A stretch of DNA of 64,000 bases from Trichinella spiralis (taxonomy: Eukaryota > Nematoda > Enoplea > Trichinellida > Trichinellidae). The notes under the pieces are model-generated. The model worked only from the letters and a program-made list of their open reading frames with translations, was not told where the DNA came from and did no database searches. Both the position numbers and the translations under genes were made by a program. The stretch spans positions 17,504-81,503 of the forward strand of contig CM012953.1 of NCBI GenBank assembly GCA_000181795.3. Direction: 5' to 3'. The number at the start of each line of letters is the position of its first letter. Positions within the stretch are counted from its first letter, which is position 1. Positions 48,115 to 60,401 of the stretch are shown one piece after another.

Positions 48115-50589
48115 AGAGTTGAATTCAACTTTATTTAAATAGTAATTTTTTGTTAATCGTGCATGAATAATTGTGAATATGAGTAAACTTTTGTGATTAA
48201 ATGTAAATTCATGAAGAAGGCGACATTTTCTAATAGTAAATAACATTGTAAGTTTTGATGAAATTATGATTGTTTCATTAAAAAAATCATTTTTAAATTT
48301 TGGAAATGATAAATGTATTAATTTGCTTTTAATGTTGAATAAGAATTGACATGAAATTCAATTATGCGTACGTGGCAATGAACATTTTTTAGAGCAGTGC
48401 GAAGCTGTTTTGCTTGGTCAGAAAAACAGGAGAAGGAAAAGGATAAAAGATAATACTGAATGAAAATGCGTTGAGATGGGGCGGAGAATAATAAAGATTA
48501 AATGAATTAAAGTTATTTCTTTTTTTTTTCAAGGGACTGAAATTCATTTCTACTTAATTTTGTGAATTTAATAAAAGCAAAATTGGGAAAATCTCTCTCA
48601 GTGCATCCACAGAATGAAACAAAGCATTCATAATATGGTGTTTTTGCAGTTTAAGTTAGCCAGCAGATTAATAAAGCTGGGCATCAGTTTGAAAACAGAA
48701 AGTTTTCATTATGATTATGATTATGATTATGATGCAATATTTGAACAATACCACGCTATGATGATCATGATGATGATGATGATAGTCCTCTGCAAGCATG
48801 TGACTCAATGTAATGCGCATAGTTTTCAATCACATGACCATTACAACGGTCACATGCTCGAAGATGGCTGCACATTTTTTGGATTCTGGTGCTGGCAAGA
48901 GTGAAAAAATGTGGAGACAGAAGGAGAAGATTTAAAAGTTTAGACCGCTTGTGTCAGCTTCATGGTGACACAGGCGATGGTGAAATGGTTTGAAAAAGTG
49001 CAGTGTAATATATGGTCCTCTGCTTGCTGCTGTTGCGAAATGTTTGCTAATGGCTGAAATAAGTTTTATTCGACATGCCGCATGCCCAGTTTTCTATCTA
49101 TTCAATTCAATGTTCTCTTGTATCGAAACTGGCTCTGTCAGACGAACAGAACAAAACATCTATGTCAGTGCTGGCTTGAAAGAGAAATGAGAAAATGAAA
49201 TAATATTTATTTTATGAAAATATTATTTTGCTTTTTCTGCTTCCGCTTATTCTTCTTCATTTTTTATTTAACTACTCTACAGTATTTTAGAGGTGTGTGC
49301 CTGGCTGTGAACGCTTGATAGTTCTGATTTTGTTTTGCTTGAATGGAATACGAATAGGTTGAATAAAATATTTACAGTATATCTTGCAAGTGTTTTTTAA
49401 TTGCTCTGCAACCGTTTGTTCACAGTTTCGGTAAATAGCAATTTTTAACTGTTCAGATTTATTAATATGAACAGTGAAATATATGTAAATAAATGTTTTT
49501 TTGCTTTGTACTGTGCAATGTCTGTTCAACGTATATTTCTTTTTTTAATTAATGTGTGCCTTGTATCGGTATGTTTGTTGCAATATTTGCGGGGTGTTGT
49601 TCTGCTTCTTTAGAGAAACCAGTAAATAAGTATTTTAAATTTCAGTAACTTTCAAACTCATCATTGAAATTGAAGACTCTGAGCAGACAGACGCTTGCTC
49701 AGAATATTATCTCGGAAATACAACATCGGCGAAGATATCACCAACATCTCATAAAAAACAGTGAAAATGGCATAAAATAAAACACAAAACCACAACCTAC
49801 GCTTTTACCTCTATGTAAAATTCAGAACGTTGCAATGAGCATGGAAACAAAAATACAGCTTTTCTCTTCCAGAGGTGATATTTACATTAATACAATGTTA
49901 AAAACGCCATTTTGCTTAGCCATATCATGTTGTGATAGAAGATTAACATTGCAGAGTCACCGCGCAGATATTCCCGACTTTTGAATTTATCCCTTGAATC
50001 ATACATATTTATGCCATTTTTAGCATAGTAGGTAATGATGAGATTAAAGTAATTTTCTTTATTTTTGGAATTCAAAAATAGATGAAAACAATGTTGCAGA
50101 AGCATCAAGAAGCAGAAGTAATGTCTGATTAAATAAATTGAAAATTTTTTTATACAGTTTTAACAGTATACAACTTTTAATGATGTAAAGAAAACATCTA
50201 ATTTTTCTGAAAGAAACAATTATGGATTCCGCTTATTTTTTATTAAATTCATCACAGGTGGTCATAATAAACAAATAATTCATGATATGCATGTTAATTC
50301 ATAATGCTCATTTATTTAACTGAAATTATGATCTGTTATAAAATTTTAGGACATTTTGTAAGTACGTTATATGGATGCTTGAAAGGAGTATTTCAATTCA
50401 ATATGATGCCATTAATTTCAATGAGATATGTAATTAAAATTATTTTATTTTATTAAAAAATGTTAAAATATAAAAAATCATGTGGAATAAAAATTTGTAG
50501 GCTTTGTTACAAATAAAAAAATTAAGTCAATATAATGTATTATTTTAAAAGCATGAAATTATTATATTCTTCATCTTCATTGAAGTGAA
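48115..50589. other. Intergenic stretch with simple repeats
   Basis: Holds a GATTAT repeat at about 48,711-48,733 and a GAT repeat at about 48,763-48,782. A 96-codon frame across these repeats (48,614-48,904) is not convincing. Nothing else recognised. Confidence 0.5.
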
Positions 50590-51102
50590 TCAATGAGACG
50601 TAGCTTTGTTTCTCAACGAATATCGTTTCTTTGTTATAGTTGATTTCAACGAAGAACGTTTTCTTCGGGATTTAGTTGACCTGATCAAAGCTGCTTTTCT
50701 GTTAGATTTCTTCACGCTTCTTTTCTTAGCACGCCGAGATTTTCGTCGACTTTTAGATCTTGGTCGGGTAACGGCTTTAGGTGTCAGTTTCTTGCTAGTG
50801 CTTCTTTTTCTTGTCATACTTTTCAATCCTGATTTCTGGTATCGAAATGATTGCAAACAAACTGAACAAATCAATTCCAAAGATGACTCATTGCCATCCG
50901 ATGGTACGGCTGATGGTATTTTCTGTAATTCTGATCCTGATGATCGACTCAAGGATTGTCGAGCAGAATGCTTTTCACTTTGACTTCTTGATCGGCTTAG
51001 CTTACGGCTACGACTGCCACTAGCACTACGACTACGCTTGTGACTGCCTTTGGAACTTTGGCTGAAACGTCGAGCGAAGCGAGAACCTCTAGAGCAAGGC
51101 AT
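50590..51102 (-). CDS. Small Arg/Ser/Lys-rich nuclear-type basic protein (170 aa), copy 2
   Basis: Intronless paralogue of the gene at 7.8 kb, in the opposite orientation. The order is the same: RS-rich start (SGSRSRKLSRSRSQSEK), a central Cys-x-x-Cys (ICSVCLQS), and a Lys/Arg tail (AKKRSVKKSNRKAALIR, SRRKRSSLKS). The frame is open to an ATG 63 nt further upstream (51,165), but the 5' sequence of copy 1 aligns as non-coding up to the ATG at 51,102, which gives nearly equal lengths (170 and 168 aa), so I take that start. Conservation is highest in the tail and around the CxxC and low in the RS region. Function unknown; strong basic charge suggests nucleic acid binding or chromatin packing. Confidence 0.8.
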   Translation of the reverse strand: MPCSRGSRFARRFSQSSKGSHKRSRSASGSRSRKLSRSRSQSEKHSARQSLSRSSGSELQKIPSAVPSDGNESSLELICSVCLQSFRYQKSGLKSMTRKRSTSKKLTPKAVTRPRSKSRRKSRRAKKRSVKKSNRKAALIRSTKSRRKRSSLKSTITKKRYSLRNKATSH

Positions 51103-51215
51103 CGTCCTAACTAGCGACAACGAAGAATGAACAACCTTCATTTTCGCAATAGTTTTATGTGCCACTGCACACTTTAAACAATTTCACTTTAAAATAGCAT
51201 TGTTTAAATAAAATA
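51103..51215 (-). promoter_or_regulatory. Upstream region of basic-protein copy 2, conserved with copy 1
   Basis: On the minus strand TTTAAACAATG..ATTTTAAAGTGA.ATTGTTTAAAGTG aligns with 7,722-7,761 upstream of copy 1, and the similarity goes on to the start codon. Confidence 0.55.
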
Positions 51216-54200
51216 AAAAATTTTAATTTATCTTTAAAGAAGATAAGGGGAAAATTGAACATTGTAAAAGAAACGTTTTAAAATAAATTATGAAATAGAA
51301 ATTTAAAGTAAAATTTTTTCCCTTAGAAGTATACATAATAACATTCTCTTAAATAAAAGTGTTACACCCTGAGTGGGGCTATTATTTCTGTCTGGCTGCT
51401 TTCACGCACGTGAAATGCTTCATACCTTGAATTTTTGGTTAGTTTTTTCATGGTTTACCAGTATTTCTTCAAGATTAACTGTACTAAACCCAAAACTTCA
51501 ATGATGTCATATTAATGTGGCTGATGACTCATGAGTCTCAATGATTATTTCACTTTCTATTAAACACTGACAACTTCACATTATTCTGTCTTCAGTTTTA
51601 ATGTTTCATTATTACTCAGTACTGAAAAGATGATATATGAGAAAGGAGTCGCTGCTGCAAAATCTTGTCATGGTCGTCAGCAAGTGTTACCTAAAAATGC
51701 TGCTTTGAAACTGAACCATTTTGTTCATCGAGGAAGTTCCATAAAGGAAGTTGCATGTTCAGCTGGGCCTTCAAAATTACATCTCTTTCATGATATTCTA
51801 CAATTTTCATTCAGAAAATGTTCCAATAAAATAGATAGCTGACAAAAATGAATAATCTAAATTACTTGCCTGAAGAGATATCTAAATGAAAAAATACATA
51901 CATGTATATACAAACCTAAACAAATTTATTTATTTACGTATCTATTTATTTATTTACCTATATTTATATCTGTTTACTTATTTATATTTAGCATAAGTCA
52001 CTGGTTTTGTGTTTGTTAACCAGCAAACTGTTGACTTGTTGACCAGCAATTATCATTATGATTTGTGCGCTTGAGCGTGTAACATCTCCTTTTGCATATT
52101 AACTTTTGTTGGTTTAGTGAAATACAAACTGAATTTTATTATTTTTCAGCTCCATCATGTGAAAAAATTCTCAAACATACGACACAGAAAATAGCACAAG
52201 CTAGTGATGAACACTAAAAAATGGAATAAGGAAAAATAGAATTGACGGTCTTGTTCTTAACAAATTCAAGTTTTTATTATCCAATTACATCATTTTACCA
52301 AAAATACAGAAGCAACAAATGAACAACAAATATAAGAGATAACTGAACAAAGAGCTGTTAAATAGACATGCTTATCTGGGTCACTCACTGTTTTTGAATT
52401 CGACACCTAATGACTTTTTACGGTGGCAACGCAACTAGCCACATTCACTTCGCTTGACACAGAAGAAAGCTGTGCGCGTGATTATCATGATCCAGTTTGT
52501 ATGCAGCAGGAACGATTTTTTGAAATTTAGCTGGATCAACAAACATGTCTTACAGTTGGGTCCCACCTTAGCCGGGCAAAAGTATTTTCAATTAAATGCA
52601 TGCAATAGCTACTCTGAGAAATTTTTCACGAATCGCCAGAAATACGAAGTCAGTGTATACTACATCACATACTTCTTAACACTTCACGCTACCCTACAAG
52701 AGCTGGCATTTCAGTCTTTCTGAGCACTATGATGCTATCCATTTATACAAGGCATAAATTCAAGCATAATCCTATCAACATCATAAGTAGTTCGAAATTT
52801 TCACAACGCTGTGGATGCTTTCGCAAATCAACTCACCCAGACAGTAAAGTCACTGATAGTGCGCAATTATTCTTCTCACTCATTAATGGGAATAGAAGCT
52901 TCAGAGGCAAATAAAAAACCAATTTACCTTTCATTCCTGCGACGAGGATGATTAGCAATGATCATATTTTTTGGCAGATCCCAGCCGAGACAGCAAGAAA
53001 AGAAACACACCAGTGATAGAGGGAACTTTAGCTGAAAAATAACCCTCTTTGCTTTCTGTTTCGTTTGCTGAAATCATTTCAAAATGTAACAGATCAGCTA
53101 AATCATAAGCGATGATTTTGATCTCCAAAATTTAACATTTCCTTATCATTGAAATACAAGTATTGCAATTTCAGTGTTCGTCAATCCACTAGTCAGTTCA
53201 CTTTAGAAAATGAAAAACAAATTTTGCACCATTCACACAACATATGTGAACAAATATGTTTCTTTATTCAAAAATTCTAGATTTTCTTTCTTATTTAAAT
53301 AAAACATAACAAAGCATAAACACTGGATAAAAAGAACAAAAAAGCATTGTGAAAATAAAATTCTTTGATGGCAAGCAAGAAAAATTATAGAAAATAGTCT
53401 GTTTTGCGTCAACGAGACATCAGCACCAGTATAACCTCTTTATTCAGCAAATAAACACAAGATAAAAATACAATAAACACAACAGTAACATTACAGCACA
53501 ACACGAAAAATAATAATGAAACAATTAATTCATTCATATGCTGATCACGCTAATTTCAGCAAATGGTACCCGGAAATTAGCTATTTCCGGGTAATAAGCA
53601 AAGTCTAAGCAGCACATTCTCTTTGAAGATCACTCAACAGCGTGATCACATTCAACAACAGTGATTCTAAATGCCACATGGGCATCTTCAAAACATCTTA
53701 TTCAAATGACAAATCAGCATTTTCACAGACTTGTTGAAACATAACTTCAACTGGGTATTCTCCTGTTGCCAAGAGAAGCGTTTGCCAGAAGTAATCGTTG
53801 CATGCATGATCTGGTGGGTAGAACGTCCCTAGAAGCTGATGATACTGAGAAACTAACGGAGCTTATGCACACTTTCTACGGTAACGACTTGATGCCTTCG
53901 TAGGAAACGTACGATGTTATATCAGTAATAAAGAAGAAGCAAAAACTGCATGTCAGCTCAGGAAAGTCGCGTCTATCACACTGGCGGACTGCGACGCTGA
54001 ATCTGCGATTAGTAAAACAGCTACGCCACACCTGCTTCGCAGAATAATTTCCATTATCCTTCAATGCGCCCTTCGCATCAGTCCTATTGTAAGGATGTTG
54101 AGGTGAGCCCGGTGTCGATTTGTGCCAAGAGCGCAGTTGTTTGCCAAGCTTGATACAATTTTGTCATAAGTTTCCATCGGGACGGCAGTGATCAAGAAAA

Positions 54201-54618
54201 CTGATTATCAGATCTGTTGGCCATTTCCTTTACGTTGGCAAAATTTCCAGTTCAATTATCATTTCCATGTTCACAAGTAGACAACACAAAAATTGGCTAC
54301 GGAGAAACCATGCATTCTGGTCGATAGCATTGCCACAACTTTAGATCATCACGAAACATCTGGAACGACTTCACGTTGCCAACTGCCCATGGAGTAGTGA
54401 TTACAAGAAAGTGTTACATTTTAGATATGCCAAAACGTTACAGCAGGCGTAATTTAAGGTTTTTGTACGATGAATCTTGAACGAGTTCCACTAATTCGTC
54501 AACCTCATTAGCGATTAATTCTAAAAAGGATGAGATTACGTGGCAAAAGTTGTCAAAAACACTACAATTTGGACTTCTACCTGTGAAATCCCACTCCACG
54601 GGTTTTCTTTATAAAAAG
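51216..54618. other. Intergenic/accessory stretch without recognised genes
   Basis: An ATTT-rich simple-sequence tract lies at about 51,918-51,990. A short perfect hairpin is at 53,568-53,592. Frames at 51,630-51,842 and 52,454-52,723 have no family I recognise. GC content rises from about 52,400, as in the retroelement fossils, so part may be unrecognised mobile DNA. Confidence 0.45.
53568..53592. other. Perfect 10-bp inverted repeat
   Basis: ACCCGGAAAT, a five-base spacer TAGCT, then ATTTCCGGGT. GC-rich against an AT-rich background; could be a protein-binding palindrome, a small structured RNA or the centre of a palindromic transposon end. Confidence 0.6.
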
Positions 54619-54765
54619 GTTTGCGTCAGGGTTCTAGAATTGTCGAGATTTCCAAAGTGTCAGTTGCGTCGTTGACATATCTGAAAATGTTGGAATTTTT
54701 GAAAAATGCCAATACTCGTGTTTTGGTAATTCCGCCACTCAAAGATGGCTCACCGCGACGGGGTT
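54619..54765 (+). pseudogene. SIPA1L-type PDZ domain exon fragment
   Basis: After an AAAAAG acceptor the frame reads LRQGSRIVEISKVSVASLTY, then KMLEFLKNANTRVLVIPPLK and DGSPRRG. This matches the second half of the PDZ domain and following DGSPRR of SIPA1-like Rap GTPase-activating proteins, which have RQGSRIVEICKVA and VVIIPPHDDGSPRR. No RapGAP or other SIPA1L exon is seen within several kilobases on either side, and an LTR-like promoter begins right after DGSPRRG. Either it is one exon of a gene with very large introns that extends outside the window, or a stranded fragment. The reading frame within the exon is intact, which slightly favours a real or recent exon. Confidence 0.7.
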
Positions 54766-54860
54766 GTGAGGATCCATACTGCCAGGCCGTGAGGGGTGAT
54801 GTGACACCGATCATTCCCACTGACAGGGTTCCACACTCCGGCACGTTTCCCCCACGCCAG

Positions 54861-54867
54861 TATAAAA
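54861..54867 (+). promoter_or_regulatory. TATA box of the LTR-like region
   Basis: CAGTATAAAAGTAGC stands about 30 nt before a GC-rich leader, the usual LTR promoter arrangement. The start of transcription is not shown. Confidence 0.5.
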
Positions 54868-55518
54868 GTAGCCGTGGCAGGCGAGCGAACGCAGTTCTCG
54901 TGTGACGTTGTGTTCAGTGCGGTGGTTGTGTTGCGTCGTTCTTATGTGTGTTTGTAAGAGGATTTTAATTTTTGTCGACTACTGATCATTTTCATCCCGC
55001 GAATTACAAGAATTATATGCACAAGTGGATGGGTTCCGACGAAAAGTGAAGATATGTGGCACGTTAATCCATTCGTGACTGTATACTGTAGATGTTCAGG
55101 TTCGGTGTATGGATGTTTCCGTCTGAGGCTCCATACCATAACACCAACAAACCAGTGAATTATTCTTCTTTACTACATATTCATGCCAACATTCCATATT
55201 CATCATTCCACATCACCACGCCAGATTTATGACTACTGTATTTCTACACTACTTATTGATTTTCAAGGTGAAATAAACAAATACTCGGCAGTCTTCCTTC
55301 GGCTGAACATAATAATTAATTAATTATGGTTTACTGATTTCACAAGATGAATAATATATTATCAGAAAACTATTTTTAATATTGCAATAACAGTTAAAAC
55401 AGAGCTTTTGAAATAATTATGTTGTAAACGACAAAACAGAGGATTTTGTAGTTGACGTGTTGGAACCTGAATATCATTACAGTAAGACTGAAGAAGAAGG
55501 AGAGAGAAAGAGGGGAAT

Positions 55519-55605
55519 TTTGATTGATTGACGGAATTTTGGAGAACTGACGTATTAAAATGCGTGTGACTGTTGCTTAACTTGTGTATTTGTGACTCTT
55601 AACGG
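55519..55605 (+). repeat. 87-bp direct repeat, left copy
   Basis: Runs from TTTGATTGATTGACGG to GTGACTCTTAACGG and is identical to 55,896-55,982. Confidence 0.92.
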
Positions 55606-55895
55606 TTTGGTACTACTCGGTCCCGCTTTTCTCTCATTGGTCTTTACCCACGCTATTTTATTGGATCGTCAAATCTTAATCACAACTGAAGAGTTTGAAT
55701 CAATGAGCAATTAGACAAGGAAAACCAATACGACAAAGATTTCAGTGAGCAGTTAGACAAAGAAAACCATTACGACAAAGACTTCACGGCCAAATAAAAT
55801 GAAAACCAATACAACAAAGATTTGACGGTCTAATAAAATAGCGTGGGCAAAGACCAATGAGAGAAAAGCGGGACCGAGTAAAACCACCCCGGAAG
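55606..55895. mobile_element. MITE with 64-bp terminal inverted repeats
   Basis: The left arm 55,614-55,677 (TACTCGGTCCCGCTTTTCTC ... CAAATCTT) is the inverse of the right arm 55,817-55,880 with only a few mismatches. Between the arms are three tandem units of about 40-42 nt (AAAACCAATACGACAAAGATTT type, at 55,717, 55,759 and 55,800). No coding capacity. The right arm shares about 80 nt with the flank of the piggyBac relic at 10.5 kb, suggesting that a piggyBac-like transposase moved it. Confidence 0.88.
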
Positions 55896-55982
55896 TTTGA
55901 TTGATTGACGGAATTTTGGAGAACTGACGTATTAAAATGCGTGTGACTGTTGCTTAACTTGTGTATTTGTGACTCTTAACGG
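55896..55982 (+). repeat. 87-bp direct repeat, right copy
   Basis: Identical to 55,519-55,605 and separated from it by the 290-bp MITE; far too long for a target-site duplication. Confidence 0.92.
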
Positions 55983-57990
55983 ATACGATTTAGTTATTGG
56001 TTGACTTTGTTCATATGGCCAGAATATATTTGTGTCATCACTCAGTTGTGCTTCTTATTTCCTGAACGCAACGTGAAAGTGGTGTTGACGCGACAGAAGT
56101 TGGATAGTCGATATTGAACTTGACTTCCTACCTAGACAAAAATGGTCACAAAGAATCTGACTATCAGATCAAGTGTAGCCAGAATTATTCAACGCGGCTG
56201 CTACATGTTTTGGTACGACGAACCTCGAACACAGCGACGGATTTCGCAGACGGGACAGTCTCTGAGAAGCAGAACTTCATTGACTGAAGAAGTTGAGATT
56301 TCTGAACGGCTTCTCTGCAAAAATTAAATGACGAATGTGAAACTGTTCAGATCGATACTTGAGATGGACAAATTGCTTTATTATTTCTCAATTGCGTTGG
56401 CTGACATCAGCCATTGACGATCTGAAAGATACTTTGGATAGTGAAAAAGAGCGCAGACAGATCTGCTTGGTGAAAATCTCTGACCGATGGTCGACATCAG
56501 CGAAGCAATGGAAAATATTGACAATTTTTTCGACGAACGAGAAACTCTCAGTTCAAAGATACTGGAACCCTGATGCAGAACGTGCAAATGAATCCAGTAA
56601 CAGGGGAACATCTGATCCACTCAACCAGAACACATTCCCCAATGTGCGACTTCCAAAGCTGGAAATAAAGAAGTTTGATGGAAATTTTCGTGATTGTTAA
56701 GGATTTCAGGACGAGTTTAGAACTTCGATACATGCCAACACGACGCCAACATGATCCAGAACTTCAGCTATCTTTGATCACTCCTCACTGGAAACGTTGC
56801 TCCACCAATAGCAGGTCGTTCTTTGACGAACCAATGACGAAGCGGCGATGCCTGCCCGCATTGCCATGATGAATTAGAAAACAAGAAATAATAATTGAAG
56901 AGCATATGAAAGAACAGTAAAAGCTGCCAGTGGTTACCACTGAATGGAACTTACTGCGTCTTCGACAATTGATAAATAAAATGGAATCACATGTACACGT
57001 CCTCGAAGCATTAGGAACATTTTCAGAGACATCAAACGTGATGATTGGACGATTGCAATGCTTACATTGCCATCAAGTTTTGGAAAGAAATATCACGAGC
57101 AACTGTCAAGTGACAGCCAAGTGAAGCGAGAGATATAATAATCGAAGAACACATAAAACAGCGAAACGTAATAATCCAAAAGTGGCTTCTAATACTCGAA
57201 TATATTTGTCGCTTCGTCTGCGGAATTATATTTATTAGCATTCGAATGTGAATATTATTGTTCTTTATTGAGCTTGTTATTGCCGATACATCGTATTCAT
57301 TTTTCATCTGATACTTAATGGTTTCTTTGAGATTTGTGTATTTTCCCAATAAATAAGAAGTTCTTCTTTTGATGATGATTAAATTTTCTTTCTTTTTGTT
57401 GTTCTCGAATTCACTTGTTATAACATACAATTCGAACAAACCTGTACAACGACTAATTTGCGCGGCTGTCTGTAAGAAGGGTAAATTTTTGTAATCCCGC
57501 ATTTTATTTTTCTGGTCACTCCATAGTATTGTTGTTGGTTGGCTTGAATGGCAATTCAGCTATGGGTAGTTCACATTAAATCCTTTCCCATAAAGTAAAA
57601 GTGGATTGTTCAGAATAAATTCCACTTGTTGTTTATTATATTGTTTCTCAATCCTTGTTACTTCCTTCTTTAATATTTATTATGGAGAAAATTTATCAGT
57701 TGTATTTTTTACTTCATAATAATTCAAAAGTTGCTTCTAATATTCGTATTTATTTGTCGCTTTGTCTGCGAAATTACTTTTATTATTATTTAAATGTGAA
57801 TATTAATGTTGTTTGCTAAGCTTGTAATTTCTGCAGCGTTTTATCTATTTTGAAACGAAGAACAATAATCAACAATATGCCGGTGATTACTAGCCAATGG
57901 GATTTAACGCGGCTGCGCTAAGGGATGAATCAAAGTGGCGAATGTTCATGTACGCGGCCTTGAAGCATTAGGAACACTCCAAGAGACATA

Positions 57991-60401
57991 CCAAGCGTTG
58001 TTGATACCTTCCTACCATGAGAACTAATCGTTGATTGGAAACGAGGAAGAACAAACAGCAAGGACAGTATGGGTGATCTGTTGAATTTTCTGGAAACAGA
58101 AATGAGAAGCAGGGAAGGTTGTTGAACCTGTGATTCAGCACTGAGAATTGCTTCAGATGTCTGACCACCATTTAGGAAACGGAAGCTACAGATGGCAGAA
58201 GGTAATCTACGACAGTTCTACATGGTTTGCAGTTGTTGTATGACATTATGGCATTATTGTTATATATTGTATTGTATATATTTTTACAATTTCTATATTT
58301 TTTCATTATTATTGGATTGTATAAATTTGTATTAATTTATGTTTATATTATAGGTATTGTGTTATATTTTTGCATGCGGTGTTTATATTGAAATATAGTT
58401 CACATTTGTTTGTTGTTATTATATTTTTGTATAGAGTTATGAAATTGTCTGATTCAGTATTTATCATAAACTTCTTCAAAATCGTTAGAATGGAAAGCTT
58501 TAAAAAATGTTAATATTGAGCTATAACGTATATAAATATCCTGTTTATTTAAATTTTAAATTAAATTAAATTTTATTTTATTTAAATTTCATTTTGTCAG
58601 TTGTTATTTATCAATGACTATCAAAAAATGATGATTTCAGTAAATTTAACTGGGATGATAATAAAATTACTGTTTATGAATGCAACAGTATGACAAAACA
58701 GAAGTACCAGCTTAGTGAAATTTGAGATTTGTCATTTTAGATCATGAAATTTGAGAAATGAAAGCAATTCGACTGACATATAGGTAAATAGTAACTATGA
58801 CTGTTTTCATAGGTGTTAGTGTATATAAGTGCATTGTTTGCTTGTTTGATTGTGCGATGAACTTTCGCACTTTCAATCACTCATTGCTGTTGAATAATTG
58901 CGCTAATCTTTCAGCATATTTAGGTCGAGTTAAAAAGTAATTTATTAATGTATAGATTCATGGTATGATAAAGTTATGATATAATTCACCTGCTGCAAAT
59001 ATGAATTAGTGAAAACTGAAAAAATATTTTAAAATTTTTGACATTTTTTTTCTGAGAAAACTTTTGTTAAACATCACAACAAGCATTTTTTTCAGTTTTA
59101 CTACAAATTCTGTGTCTTGACGTTTAATATTGTTTCAATATCAAGACCAATGTCTCTTTTCTCTAGGAAAGATAAAGCTTAACAAAGGTGCCTGTATTTA
59201 ATTTTTCAGGTTGAATTGGAATAAATTAAAAATAAATGAACTCATTATCTTATTCAATTCACTGCTTAAATCGTGACAATATCGTTCCTACAAAGCATAA
59301 AGCTTTTAGTAAACAAGTGTCAACTGCCAAAATTGACCATGCTGATCTCAGAGAAAAGCACACATTGTGATATACAAGTGCAAAATAGACATGCCATCTT
59401 TTGAATATTTGTTGCTCAAACATAACTTGTTTGTTATTATTTTGTGAATAAGATTAGAAAGAAATTATTAGTTCGTTTATTTAGGCAAAAAGCCCTGACA
59501 ATCTCATTCAATTAACATATTACATACGGATGTGTTTATTCGCATTAAAGCAGTATATGAATTGTAAAACTTCATTTGTAATAATTTTCAGCAAAAACAG
59601 AACAATATAAAACATTTTTGATTCAAAATTTATTAGTGGTTTTGCTTGACAAATCATTAAAATTTAACGAACAGAGCAACAAATCAAATCATGACACTAT
59701 ACATAATCGACCACTGATAAAACAAAAAATGGCCAATCAGTGTTAAAGCAAAGTAGAAGAAAAATTGATCTGCACATTAAGCTTCGTATAAAGCAGTCTT
59801 AGAAAAATAATGGTACTTGAATAATCCGCAACACATTCTTCATGCACCTCATTTCATAAAAAAAGATTTTCATCTATCCACAATCATGTGTTGCTTAATT
59901 TTAAACAATTACGGTAAACAGAAAATTTATTTTGAAAATAATAATTAATAAAATTAAAGCTTTTGCAGTACATTTTTAAAAGATGATGGTAATTTTAGAA
60001 AATGATTTAGGTTGTTTGAATAAAAATACTTATAAAATATTACTAATAATTTCTTTTCTTATGCTGATTACACTTCCAGTTAATTTAAAATTCAATAAAG
60101 CAATTAACTGTTTATTTACTTAATAATAATAAGTTTTCTGCTTTTATAAATGTGCATATGCAACATGCACATTTCATTATGAAAATATATTTGCATGTGT
60201 TCTGAATAACAAAAAAGTTTCATATTTTTTATCATTATAATCCTTGTTTATTTTTCTTTTGAAACTCTATGCTATGTATTCGTAAATGATTTACAGCACT
60301 CATCAAATATATAAAATTACACTGAATTTTGATATTGAATTTCTGCATCACAGTTCAGTGCCTGTCTCGAATCAAAACGCTTCATTATAAGAACTGCTAA
60401 A
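57991..60401. other. AT-rich intergenic stretch upstream of cubilin
   Basis: No gene, RNA or repeat recognised; very low GC from 58,200 on. Confidence 0.5.

Larger units (their letters stand above)
54766..57990 (+). mobile_element. BEL/Pao-type retroelement fossil (LTR-like promoter and gag part)
   Basis: The left part has a TATAAAA box at 54,861, followed by GC-richer leader sequence, and an AATAAA at 55,272, in the manner of an LTR. At about 56,140-56,760 gag-like sequence occurs, including VRLPKLEIKKFDGN, the conserved start of the Pao gag domain (DUF1759), preceded by a helical region. Related gag-derived segments appear twice further on (about 56,920-57,020 and 57,877-57,985), as does a second block (57,177-57,285 and 57,728-57,830), so part is duplicated. 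No polymerase is seen. The element is broken with many breaks and holds a MITE (55.6 kb). Moderately old. Confidence 0.6.

Noticed and set aside
48614-48904. 96-codon frame at 48.6 kb
   Set aside because: Most of it is translated GATTAT and GAT microsatellite (YDYDYDYD, MMIMMMMM); no conserved domain.
51103-51165. Upstream ATG extending basic-protein copy 2 by 21 residues
   Set aside because: The matching sequence upstream of copy 1 is non-coding and the internal ATG gives equal lengths.
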